Of a DNA stretch of 43,898 nucleotides, positions 9,048 to 17,448 are shown in pieces. Numbering within the stretch: the first letter of the stretch is position 1; each line of letters opens with the position of its first letter. Source of the stretch: Gemmatimonadota bacterium (lineage in GTDB: Bacteria > ARS69); the NCBI GenBank assembly GCA_030747075.1, contig JASLLL010000024.1, positions 1-43,898 on the forward strand, in the 5' to 3' direction. Made by a program: the position numbers and the translations under genes. The notes under the pieces are model-generated. The model was not told the DNA's origin. It saw only the letters and a list, made by a program, of their open reading frames with translations, and searched no databases.

Positions 9048-9137
9048 CGTCCGGACCGGCGGTTGTCGGCCCGGGAATCAGGGGCTAACATCGCGGCAGG
9101 TGTCGCGCTCTCACTTGGACAGAAAGGACCACGCCCG

Positions 9138-10214
9138 TTGCGCTGGAAGCGGCTGACTCATCGACTGGGACCGAAGCTCCTCTCTCTCGTGATGGCACTG
9201 GCGCTCTGGCTGGGTGTGACGAATCAGATCGAGTTCGAGAAGGACATCGTCTTCCCCATCCGATATGCGGATCTTTCGGAGAAGATCACACCGCTGGACC
9301 AACTGCCGGAAGAAGTGCGCACGCGCGTTCGCGCCAAGGGGCGGTTTCTGGCGTACCGATTGCGCGGCGCGTTCTGTCGGGTGGATCTGGCGGCGGCGCA
9401 GGTGGGGCACAACTCCGTGGTCGTGACCGGCGGGAACATGATCCTCCCCGACGATGTCGCCGTGACGCGCGTGGAGATCCTCGAACCGCGAAGCATCGCC
9501 ATGGAGTTCGACGAAACGGTCATCCGCGACATTCCCATTCACGCTTCCGTCACCGGTGTTCCCGAAGAGGGACATGTGCGGGTCGGCAAGACCTTCGTCA
9601 ATCCCACGGTCGCGCGCGTGCGTGGGCCGCGCCGTCTGGTGGATCCCGTCGCGCTGCTCACCACCGAAGAGGTTTCGCTGGAAGGGGCCCGCAACACGCT
9701 TCGGCGGCGCGTCGCGCTGAAGGGGCCGGAAGGGTCGACCGTGGAAGTGACGCCTGAATCCGCGGAAGTCGGGATCACCATTGAACCGATCGTGCGGCAG
9801 GAGGTCGCTTCCGTCGCGGCACACTTTGCGGGAGAGTTGCCGCCGGGGATGGTCCTGTCCTGTGAACCGCCCGAAGTCGCTCTGGTGCTCACGGGAGCGC
9901 GGAGTCTCGTGGAAGTGACGGCGGAGAGCCTCTCCCGCGTCCTGCTCCGCGCCGGAGCATGGCGGGAAGGGGCGGGCCAGTTTGTCTTCGCGACCGAACG
10001 CGAAGGCGAAGCGCTGGCGCTGGTGCCGGAGAACACCACGCGCCCGTCCGCCGACCCGGATTCGCCAGCAGGGTCCGTCGTGACCGGTCCGGTTCAGGTG
10101 ATCCTGCCGCTGCCTCCCGGCGTGAGCGTGGCGGAGGTCCGGCCTTCCACCCTCACGCTGTCCGTGGGCCGCGCCGCGCCGGACACGGTGTCGGCGGAGG
10201 ACGCGGCACCGTGA
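9138..10214 (+). CDS. YbbR-domain protein (CdaR-like), membrane anchored
   Basis: The product (358 residues) has a basic N-terminus, one membrane helix (KLLSLVMALALWLGV) and a long extracytoplasmic region made of YbbR-type beta repeats. Examples of repeat sequence are FEKDIVFPIRYADL, RDIPIHASVTG and RQEVASVAAHF. In Firmicutes, YbbR proteins (CdaR) regulate the diadenylate cyclase CdaA, whose gene usually lies just upstream; none is present here. TTG at 9138 is preferred for an AGAAAGGA ribosome site (9121-9128); the frame also opens at 9063. Its end overlaps tsaD by four bases (GTGA). Confidence 0.75.
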   Translation: MRWKRLTHRLGPKLLSLVMALALWLGVTNQIEFEKDIVFPIRYADLSEKITPLDQLPEEVRTRVRAKGRFLAYRLRGAFCRVDLAAAQVGHNSVVVTGGNMILPDDVAVTRVEILEPRSIAMEFDETVIRDIPIHASVTGVPEEGHVRVGKTFVNPTVARVRGPRRLVDPVALLTTEEVSLEGARNTLRRRVALKGPEGSTVEVTPESAEVGITIEPIVRQEVASVAAHFAGELPPGMVLSCEPPEVALVLTGARSLVEVTAESLSRVLLRAGAWREGAGQFVFATEREGEALALVPENTTRPSADPDSPAGSVVTGPVQVILPLPPGVSVAEVRPSTLTLSVGRAAPDTVSAEDAAP

Positions 10215-11254
10215 TTCTCGGGATCGAGACATCCTGCGACGAAACGGCGGCCGCCCTTCTGGACGCGCAGGGTTGTGTGGTGTCCAGCGTGGTCGCCTCC
10301 CAGCGCGTTCACGAACTCTACCGTGGTGTCGTCCCGGAGATTGCCTCCCGCGAACACACGAAACACCTCGTGCCGGTGATACGACAGGCGCTCTCCGACG
10401 CGGGCGCGGAGATCTCCGACCTGACGGGTGTCGCCGTGACCGCCGGGCCTGGACTGGTCGGTTCGCTTCTCGTGGGGCTTCAGGCCGCCAAGGCGTTTGC
10501 CTCCGCGCGCGGGATTCCGTTCGTCGGGGTGAACCATCTGGAGGGGCATGCGCTCTCTCCGTTCCTGGAAGATCCGTCTCTGCCCGCGCCCGCGGTGGTA
10601 CTGGTGGCGTCGGGGGGGCATACGATTCTGGTGCGCGTGCACCCGGATGAACCGTTGCGCGTTTTGGGGCGTACGCGGGATGACGCGGCAGGCGAGGCCT
10701 TCGACAAGGTGTCGGTGATGCTCGGCCTCGGGTATCCGGGCGGAGGGCCGCTGGAGAAACTCGCGTCGAGCGGAGACCCGCGCGCCTTCGACTTCCCGCA
10801 GGCGCGTCTGGAGCGCGGCAGCCTCGACTTCAGCTTCTCCGGAGTGAAGACGGCGGTCCGGATGGCGCTGGACGCGGAACCCGCGCTCAAGAATCAGCCG
10901 CAGTCGCGGGATGTGGCCGCGTCGTTTCAGGCGGCGGTCGTCTCCGTGCTGGTGGAGAAGACGATGGAGGCCGCGCGTCGCGAAGAAGTGCCGTCGGTCG
11001 CCGTGGCCGGGGGGGTGGCGGCGAATGCCGCGCTTCGGGGTGCGCTGGAGGCGGCCTGCGCGTCTCGCCGGTTGCGGTTTGTGGCCCCCCGGATGGAATG
11101 GTGTGGCGACAACGCCGCGATGATCGCCTTCGCCGGAAAACGGCGTCTGGACCGTGGAGAACGCGACGAGACCACCCTGGACGCAGACCCCAATCTGCCG
11201 CTGGCGTTTGTTCCCAATCGCGCTCCCCGCCGCCCGAAGCGCCGCGCCTCCTGA
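10211..11254 (+). CDS. tsaD: tRNA N6-adenosine threonylcarbamoyltransferase
   Basis: TsaD transfers the threonylcarbamoyl group to A37 of ANN-decoding tRNAs, working with TsaB, TsaC and TsaE. The 347-residue product begins ILGIETSCDETAAAL, the typical Kae1/Qri7/TsaD start. The metal-binding HxxxH motif is present as H109 and H113 (GVNHLEGH). Later signature stretches are VASGGHT, RTRDDAAGEAFDKV and MEWCGDNAAMIAF. The length fits the family. The C-terminus is basic (RRPKRR). The GTG start overlaps the YbbR stop codon. Confidence 0.95.
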   Translation: MILGIETSCDETAAALLDAQGCVVSSVVASQRVHELYRGVVPEIASREHTKHLVPVIRQALSDAGAEISDLTGVAVTAGPGLVGSLLVGLQAAKAFASARGIPFVGVNHLEGHALSPFLEDPSLPAPAVVLVASGGHTILVRVHPDEPLRVLGRTRDDAAGEAFDKVSVMLGLGYPGGGPLEKLASSGDPRAFDFPQARLERGSLDFSFSGVKTAVRMALDAEPALKNQPQSRDVAASFQAAVVSVLVEKTMEAARREEVPSVAVAGGVAANAALRGALEAACASRRLRFVAPRMEWCGDNAAMIAFAGKRRLDRGERDETTLDADPNLPLAFVPNRAPRRPKRRAS

Positions 11255-11356
11255 CCCGGCTCTCGCTGCGAAAATTCTCCCAATGCCGCCCTCAGATGCC
11301 GATGCAACGAGGAGACCTCGTAGTCCCCGTCTGCGCGACACAGGAGAGCCGGAACC
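11255..11356 (+). other. Short intergenic region before the signalling module
   Basis: About 100 bases separate tsaD from the response-regulator gene. They contain an AGGAG ribosome site (11342-11346) and a small palindrome cgagg-aga-cctcg. No convincing promoter hexamers or terminator were found. Confidence 0.4.
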
Positions 11357-12292
11357 TTGGACACAGCCCGAATCCTCGTGGTGGAGGACGAACCGCCCAT
11401 CCGTGAGATCCTCAAGTTCCAACTGGAGGGCGCGGGGTATCAGGTGAGGTGCGCCCGGGACGGCGCGGCGGGGCTCCAGATGGCGCGGGAAGACCCCCCC
11501 GACCTGATGCTTCTCGATGTGATGATGCCGGAGATGGATGGCTTCGAAGTGTGCCGACACCTGCGGGACGGGCACGACACGCGTCAGATTCCCATCATCA
11601 TTCTGACCGCGCGCGGGGAACTCAGCGAGAAGCTCCAGGGGTTGAAGAACGGCGCGAACGACTACATGACAAAACCGTTCGCCATGCCGGAACTTCTGGT
11701 GCGCGTAAAGAATGTCCTCCAGTGGAGTGAGTCGCAGCGAGAGGCGAATCCGCTGACCGGGCTTCCGGGGAATGTGTCCATCGAGCGGGAGTTGACGGAG
11801 CGACTCGGGTCGAAGAAGCCGTTCGCGTTTCTGTATACCGACATCGACAACTTCAAAGCCTACAACGACTACTACGGGTATGCGCGTGGCGACGAAGCCA
11901 TTCGCGCCACAGCGGCCATTCTCACCGAGGCCGTATTGCAGCACGGCGAGCAGGGCGACTTCGTGGGGCACATCGGCGGAGATGACTTTGTCATCATGAC
12001 GGTGCCCGAGCGTGCGGATGAGATTGCACGGACGGTGGTCGCGAAGTTCGACGAAGCGCGGAAAGACCTCATGGACGCGGAAGACCTGGAACGCGGGTTC
12101 CTGCGAATCCGGCGGCGATCCGGCGAGATCATGAAGGTCCAGTCGCTCGGAATCACGCTCGCTGTCGTCACCAACGACAAGGGCGAAGTCGGGCACATCG
12201 GCCGCTTGGCCGACATTGCGTCAGAACTCAAGAGATACGGAAAAACCATGACCGGGAGCATTGTCGTCCGGGAACGAAGAGGGGACTCATGA
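11357..12292 (+). CDS. Response regulator with GGDEF-like output domain
   Basis: The 311-residue product has an N-terminal receiver domain with phospho-acceptor D54 (LLDVMMPEMDG) and the conserved Lys in DYMTKPF. A C-terminal GGDEF-class domain follows at about residues 140-300. That domain retains the metal- and substrate-binding stretch DIDNFKAYND and the ARGDEA turn. The signature loop reads GGDDF (207-211), so the usual glutamate is an aspartate. It may be a weak diguanylate cyclase or a GTP/c-di-GMP sensor. The TTG start follows an AGGAG site. The stop overlaps the start of the downstream kinase (ATGA), so the kinase is the likely phosphodonor. Confidence 0.88.
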   Translation: MDTARILVVEDEPPIREILKFQLEGAGYQVRCARDGAAGLQMAREDPPDLMLLDVMMPEMDGFEVCRHLRDGHDTRQIPIIILTARGELSEKLQGLKNGANDYMTKPFAMPELLVRVKNVLQWSESQREANPLTGLPGNVSIERELTERLGSKKPFAFLYTDIDNFKAYNDYYGYARGDEAIRATAAILTEAVLQHGEQGDFVGHIGGDDFVIMTVPERADEIARTVVAKFDEARKDLMDAEDLERGFLRIRRRSGEIMKVQSLGITLAVVTNDKGEVGHIGRLADIASELKRYGKTMTGSIVVRERRGDS

Positions 12293-15093
12293 CACAGGCA
12301 TCGAACGCGGACGGGTCGTGGCTGCTCTCCGGACCGGAGAGGTTGTGGAAGCACTTTCTGGAGGTTCAGGAGGGGAATCTGCAACTTGCGGAGTCTTCGG
12401 GGCGCGTGGTGGAACTGATGCGGCAGACGCTGGCCTCGGTTCCGGGGGTGGGTCCGGGCGCGATCTTCCTGGCCCGGGGCGACAAGGAGTTCACTTGCGT
12501 GGGGAGCGGGATCGAGTCGGTGAAGCGGTCGGGGTCGGACACTCTTGCAGAGCAGGAGAAACTGGCGCGCCGGGCGGTTCACGAGGCACGAACCGTGGAG
12601 TGCGCGGGGCTTTATGCGGTGCCTCTGGGGCCGGCGGGGCACGCGGTCGGCGCGGTGGTGACTGAAGGAGACCCGGAGGCGATCGAACGGTTCCTGGTGC
12701 ATGCCGGGCGTGCACTGGTCCGCGAGGTTCGCCGCGAGGGTGAGCAAAGCCTCCGGGATGGCGCCACCGGGTTCACCGACGAACTGGAGCGGTCGCTGGA
12801 GATACTGGAGGCACTCGTGCGCGGCGGAGACGCGGCGGACGCGACGCGTGGAGTCGTGAACGGCGTGGCGCGCCTTCCGTGGGTGGCGGGCGTGTCGGCG
12901 TGGGTGCTTCGCCCCGAAGACGGGGCGTATCGCGAAGTGGCGGGCGTGGGCACACGAAACGGATGCGGACGCGGCGGCCCGCCCGAACTTCCGGGAAGTG
13001 CCCGGCGCGGGGAGGGTTTTCCGAAGTGGCTCGGCGGGCTTCCCCGGTGGTCCGGATACGGATGGGTGGCGCATGGATCGCGCACCGGGGCGTGTCCGGT
13101 CGCCAGAGACATGCTCGTGGCGAGCCTCGGCAACGAGGCCCGGCCGCTTCCCGACGGGGCCATTCTCATCCTGCTATCCGGGGCGCCTGACGCGCAGGGC
13201 GCGGTGGAGTCGCTCCGCCGGTGGACCACGCTGGCATCTCTCTCGCTGGAGTCGGGAACCGCGCAGAGCCTACGCCATCGCGACCTGGAGAAACTCCGTG
13301 CCGAAAACGAACACTTGAACGAGATCTATCGCATGAAGTCACGCTTCATTGCCGCGGTCTCTCACGAGCTCCGCACGCCGCTGACTTCTATCTCCGCGTA
13401 TGCGGAAACGCTTCGCGATACGGCAGCCTGGGACGACCCGACCACGCGCACCCGCTTCCTGGATGTCATTCGCGGGGAGAGCGATCGCCTTTCGCGCATT
13501 GTCGACGACATTCTGGATCTCGCGACGATGGAATCGGGCCGCATGCGCATGGCGTGCCGTCGGATTGCGCTGGGCGATGTGGTGGCGTGTTCCGCCGATG
13601 TGATCCGGCCGATTGCGGACGAAGCCGGAGTGCGCCTCGTGCTCCCCGAGTCGATCGAGGCAATGGTCCACGCGGACGCGGACCTCTTGAAGCAGGTGGT
13701 GGTGAACCTGCTGGAGAATGCGGTGAAGTTCTCGGCGGAGGGTGGCGAGGTTCGCCTCTGCGTGGACGAGTCCGGCGCTTCGGTGAGGATTTCCGTGGAA
13801 GACAGCGGTGCCGGGATTCCAGCCGACCAACTGGACCTGGTGTTCGAACAGTTCTATCAGGTGGACGGGTCCAACACCCGGCAGGCCGGGGGCACCGGGC
13901 TGGGTCTGGCCATCTGCCGGAGAATCGTCACCTGGCACGACGGGCGGATTTGGGCCGAAAGTGAAGAGGGGGGCGGAGCGCGTTTCGTCGTGTCGCTCCC
14001 GTCGAGACGGGCGACGGCGTGCGGACCCGTCGCTGGAATCGTGGAGATGGAACCGGAAGAGACGCACCGCATCCCGGAACTCATTGTTGAGATGATCTCT
14101 GAAGTGATGGGCGTGGACATCGTGTCGCTGATGCTCACCGACCCGTCTTCGGAGGAACTGCACATTCACGCGGCAGTGGGGCTCCCCGTCGAGGTCGTGC
14201 GTGATGTACGCGTGGGAATCGGCGAACGGATCTGCGGCGTCGTGGCGCGGACCGGCGAGACACTTCTCATTCCGGATCTGGCGGTGGACGGGCGCTTCGA
14301 GTCCGCGCATCCGACACGCTACCGCACAAAGTCGGTGCTCTCCACGCCGGTGAAGATCGGCGGTCGGGTCGTCGGCGTACTCAATGTGTGCGACAAGCGC
14401 ACCGGCGACACCTTCACCGAGCACGACCGGCGACTCGTGGAACTTCTGTCCGAACGCGTGGCACTCATTCTCGGGAAGATCCGCGAGCACGCACGGTCTC
14501 CGGAGTCGCTGCGCAACATGGAGAACTCGCTTCGATGCGTGATCGATGTGCGTCGGCACTACCACCCCAGCGGCAGCGACTTCGACCGGACGCTTCTTGC
14601 CGTCTGTGGTGAACTGGATGTCCCGCCCCGGGAGGCATCGCTGATTCACTACGCGGGGATGATGCGCGACATCGGCATGGCGAAGATTCCCGACGGCATC
14701 TACCGGCGCTCCACACCACTGGGGTCCGGCGGCCGGGAGATTGTCGAGCGTCACCCCGAAGAAGGCGCGAAAGCCCTTCGCCCGATTGAGTTCCTGCAGG
14801 ATGTGTTCGACATCGTCATCTCCCACCACGAAGGAGAGGGCGGCGGGTACCCGCGCGGGTTGCCTCTCGGGCGCATTCCGAGGGGCGGGAAGATCCTCGC
14901 CGTGGTCGACGCATACCACGCGCTTCGTTCGGACCGGCCGCACCGCAAAGCGGAGGATCGGGAATGGGCGCTGAACACACTGCGCGAGGGCGTGGGAACG
15001 AAATACGATGGCGTCGTCGTGGAGGCTCTAGCGCGCGTGCTGGACGCGAACGGAAGCGAAGGAACCAACCAATCTCACGGGAGCGGGTCATGA
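12289..15093 (+). CDS. Soluble histidine kinase fused to GAF and degenerate HD-GYP domains
   Basis: The 934-residue product has no clear membrane segment. The N-terminal third (about 1-330) looks like one or two divergent GAF-type sensor domains and ends in a coiled coil. A HisKA domain follows with H359 (SHELRTPLTS). The HATPase region (about 440-585) has NLLENAVKFS, DSGAGIP and GTGLGLAICRR. A clear GAF domain (about 600-740) leads into a C-terminal HD-GYP-like domain (about 760-925). That domain keeps H846-H847-E848 and GGGYP, but the HD motif reads R793-D794, so a metal ligand is missing. Phosphodiesterase activity is therefore doubtful; a c-di-GMP-binding role is possible. ATGA overlaps at both ends couple it to two receiver proteins. 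Confidence 0.88.
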   Translation: MTQASNADGSWLLSGPERLWKHFLEVQEGNLQLAESSGRVVELMRQTLASVPGVGPGAIFLARGDKEFTCVGSGIESVKRSGSDTLAEQEKLARRAVHEARTVECAGLYAVPLGPAGHAVGAVVTEGDPEAIERFLVHAGRALVREVRREGEQSLRDGATGFTDELERSLEILEALVRGGDAADATRGVVNGVARLPWVAGVSAWVLRPEDGAYREVAGVGTRNGCGRGGPPELPGSARRGEGFPKWLGGLPRWSGYGWVAHGSRTGACPVARDMLVASLGNEARPLPDGAILILLSGAPDAQGAVESLRRWTTLASLSLESGTAQSLRHRDLEKLRAENEHLNEIYRMKSRFIAAVSHELRTPLTSISAYAETLRDTAAWDDPTTRTRFLDVIRGESDRLSRIVDDILDLATMESGRMRMACRRIALGDVVACSADVIRPIADEAGVRLVLPESIEAMVHADADLLKQVVVNLLENAVKFSAEGGEVRLCVDESGASVRISVEDSGAGIPADQLDLVFEQFYQVDGSNTRQAGGTGLGLAICRRIVTWHDGRIWAESEEGGGARFVVSLPSRRATACGPVAGIVEMEPEETHRIPELIVEMISEVMGVDIVSLMLTDPSSEELHIHAAVGLPVEVVRDVRVGIGERICGVVARTGETLLIPDLAVDGRFESAHPTRYRTKSVLSTPVKIGGRVVGVLNVCDKRTGDTFTEHDRRLVELLSERVALILGKIREHARSPESLRNMENSLRCVIDVRRHYHPSGSDFDRTLLAVCGELDVPPREASLIHYAGMMRDIGMAKIPDGIYRRSTPLGSGGREIVERHPEEGAKALRPIEFLQDVFDIVISHHEGEGGGYPRGLPLGRIPRGGKILAVVDAYHALRSDRPHRKAEDREWALNTLREGVGTKYDGVVVEALARVLDANGSEGTNQSHGSGS

Positions 15094-15464
15094 ACGAGAA
15101 ACGGAAAATACTCGTCGTCGATGACGAGAACTACATTCTGCACATTCTGGACTTCAGTCTCGGTGCGGAGGGGTACGAGGTCATCACCGCCGAAGACGGC
15201 GAAGAGGCCATCCTCCGCGCGAAGGAAGATCGGCCGGATCTTGTCGTGCTGGATGTGATGATGCCGAAGATGGACGGGTTTGAGGCGTGCCGCCAGATCA
15301 AGCGCGATCCGGATCTCTCGGCGACGCCGGTGATTCTCCTGTCCGCGCGCGGCCGCGACACCGACCAGAAGCAGGGACTCGAAGCGGGCGCGGACGACTA
15401 CATCACGAAGCCGTTCAGTCCCGGGCGCCTGGTAGACCGCATCCACGGACTGCTGAGCGCATAG
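15090..15464 (+). CDS. Single-domain response regulator (CheY-like)
   Basis: This is a 124-residue stand-alone receiver domain. VVDDE supplies the acidic pocket, D55 in LDVMMPKMDG is the phosphorylation site, and DDYITKPF contains the conserved Lys. No output domain is present, so it probably acts by protein-protein contact or as a phosphate sink. Its ATG overlaps the kinase stop (ATGA), making it the second receiver partner of the same kinase. Confidence 0.92.
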   Translation: MNEKRKILVVDDENYILHILDFSLGAEGYEVITAEDGEEAILRAKEDRPDLVVLDVMMPKMDGFEACRQIKRDPDLSATPVILLSARGRDTDQKQGLEAGADDYITKPFSPGRLVDRIHGLLSA

Positions 15465-15495
15465 GGCAAACCCCACGCGCTCAGTCCGCGCTCTG

Positions 15496-16146
15496 TCAGT
15501 GGCACAGGGTGCAGGTTGGTTCCGCGTCCGTGTGGCAGGTGGCGCAGTAGGCAATGTCGGCCCGGCCTTCGTCTGAATGCAGCCCGCCGTCCGGCAGGCC
15601 CGGGTTCACCCAGTCCAGCGACCGGTGGTCCGGCGGTCGAACACCACTTCCCGCATGGCAGTCCAGGCAGAAGCTCCGTTCGTCATGACAGGCACCGCAG
15701 TCCGTGAACCCGCCCCGCGCTTCATCCGCGTGCGTGAAGAGGAAGTTCCTCGGGTGGGAGAGCGTCTCGACATTCTCCCCGAGGTGGCATTCCGTACACG
15801 ACTCCTCATCGACATGACACCCCGCGCAGTCCGCCGCATCCGGCCCCACGGCGTCCAGGCGGTGGGTGAAGAGGAAATCCCCGCGATGGCTGGATGGCGC
15901 ACCCCCCGAGAAGATTGGCAGATCAGGAAGGTGTTCTCCTTCGTGGCAGTCCGCGCACCCGTCCCGCGAAACAGGGAGAAGCCTCCCGGCGTCCGCATCC
16001 ATGTGGCACGAAGAGCAATCGATTTCGTTGTCCACGGCGTGGAGATCGTGGGAGAAGGGGGTTCCCGTTTCCGCAACGGCCGCGAAAACAAACGCGAAGG
16101 AACCGAGCAGAGCTCCGACGATGCGGAGATTGCGTCGTCCGGTCAT
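15496..16146 (-). CDS. Small periplasmic octahaem c-type cytochrome
   Basis: The 216-residue product begins with a signal peptide (MTGRRNLRIVGALLGSFAF...) and carries eight CxxCH haem-attachment motifs: CSSCH, CADCH, CAGCH, CTECH, CGACH, CLDCH, CATCH and CTLCH. One haem per about 25 residues makes it a densely packed electron wire. The chosen ATG (complement 16144-16146) overlaps the stop of the upstream beta-barrel gene (ATGA); a longer frame to 16266 lacks a signal sequence. Size and haem number resemble the periplasmic Oma proteins of Geobacter porin-cytochrome complexes, where an Oma, a porin and an outer lipoprotein cytochrome work together. No homology beyond the motifs is claimed. Confidence 0.88.
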   Translation of the reverse strand: MTGRRNLRIVGALLGSFAFVFAAVAETGTPFSHDLHAVDNEIDCSSCHMDADAGRLLPVSRDGCADCHEGEHLPDLPIFSGGAPSSHRGDFLFTHRLDAVGPDAADCAGCHVDEESCTECHLGENVETLSHPRNFLFTHADEARGGFTDCGACHDERSFCLDCHAGSGVRPPDHRSLDWVNPGLPDGGLHSDEGRADIAYCATCHTDAEPTCTLCH

Positions 16147-17414
16147 CGTCCGGCCCTCCCGTTCTTCCCGTCGTCCGGGATGCCGAAGTTGCAGGTGACG
16201 CCACAGAGCAACCGCAGCGCATAGGGGTGCCGGTCGTTGTTGAGGTACTCCAGGCGCGTGTTCCACTTCAGCCGATCCGAAGCGTGGTAATCCGCGGCCA
16301 GGGCGAAGGCGGCGGCCCCGTCTTCCACGGGCACCACGGTGCCGCGCTCATACGATTGAAGATTGGCCGTGGCACGGACATCGAGCCCTGGCCGGAGGTT
16401 CCTTCGGACTGACCCGAAGAGACCGTTTCGGTCGCCCGCGATTCCCCGGGTGGCGCGGTAACCCACCGACCAGTTCTTCCAGGACACCGTGCCGCGTGCG
16501 ATGTCGGACCGCTCATCGTCCGTGCTGCGGATGGAGGAAACCCAGTTTGCGGAGAGGGAAAGATCGCGATCCACGGACCACCTCCACGCGGCGCTCATGC
16601 GGCGGAAGGCGGCGGGTTCGATATCGGCGAACAGCGAGGCGAAGTAGCCCCCGACGATCTCGGGTCGAGCGCGGTCCCGGTACGCCAGCGTCACGCGATG
16701 GTGCGGTGCCGGACGCACCGTTCCGCCGAAGTAGGTCTCCACGGCTTCTTCGGACTCCATGTCGTAACGATGCCCGGCATACGCGGAGGCCACACGCCCG
16801 AAGCGGTAGTCCGCGCGCGTGTCCAGATTGCGTTCCGTGGTCTCCGCGTCCCGGCGGACCGTCTCAACCCCGCCCGACAGGCGAAGCGCCCCCGCGACCC
16901 GCGCAGCGCTCCAGAATCCCCAGCGCGACCCCTCGTCCCGGGAGAGAAGGAGCAACTCCGTACGCTCCTCATGGCCGAGCGTTCCCCCGTAGGCGAGCAA
17001 GTTCACGCGGGATCCCGCACGGACGCGCACCGACACGCCGTCGATTACGCCCGATCCTCCCCCCGCGTGGACATAGTGGCGACCAAGCGCGGCCCGGACG
17101 CCGCTGTCCGCGGACCGGTACCGCAGCGCCGCATGATGAATGCGGGTCTTCGTGAGAGAGGGGTCTCCCTCGGAGAGGTCGTTGCGGGACACCAGCGACC
17201 CGCGAAAAGAAAGACCCCGGCCCAGCCCCGGCACGGAAATGCCGAGTCTCTGATAGGCCAGGGTCCGTGTTCCGGAATCCGATCCGGATCCGTCTTCCAG
17301 AATGTACAGAGTCGTGGCGGCGGTCCCCGAGAGCGACGCGGCATGGGCCGCGCCACCTCCCAGGGCGATCGCCAGGGCGACGGTGAGAAGTCTACCGGGT
17401 CCTGACGATCGCAA
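16143..17414 (-). CDS. Predicted outer-membrane beta-barrel (porin-like) protein
   Basis: The 423-residue product has a cleavable signal peptide (LLTVALAIALGGGAAHA) followed by alternating hydrophobic and polar residues typical of transmembrane beta strands. Arg/Tyr/Asp-rich turns recur every 12-20 residues. The family was not recognised by name. It is sandwiched between two octahaem cytochromes on the same strand and overlaps the downstream one by four bases. That supports a role as the barrel sheath of an electron conduit such as MtrB or OmbB. It is shorter than those (about 650-750 residues), implying fewer strands. The TTG at 17414 is the only usable start after an in-frame stop, and its ribosome site is weak. 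Confidence 0.7.
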   Translation of the reverse strand: MRSSGPGRLLTVALAIALGGGAAHAASLSGTAATTLYILEDGSGSDSGTRTLAYQRLGISVPGLGRGLSFRGSLVSRNDLSEGDPSLTKTRIHHAALRYRSADSGVRAALGRHYVHAGGGSGVIDGVSVRVRAGSRVNLLAYGGTLGHEERTELLLLSRDEGSRWGFWSAARVAGALRLSGGVETVRRDAETTERNLDTRADYRFGRVASAYAGHRYDMESEEAVETYFGGTVRPAPHHRVTLAYRDRARPEIVGGYFASLFADIEPAAFRRMSAAWRWSVDRDLSLSANWVSSIRSTDDERSDIARGTVSWKNWSVGYRATRGIAGDRNGLFGSVRRNLRPGLDVRATANLQSYERGTVVPVEDGAAAFALAADYHASDRLKWNTRLEYLNNDRHPYALRLLCGVTCNFGIPDDGKNGRAGR

Positions 17415-17448
17415 CCGGACACATCCGTGAAACGGGTTTCAGTTTGTC

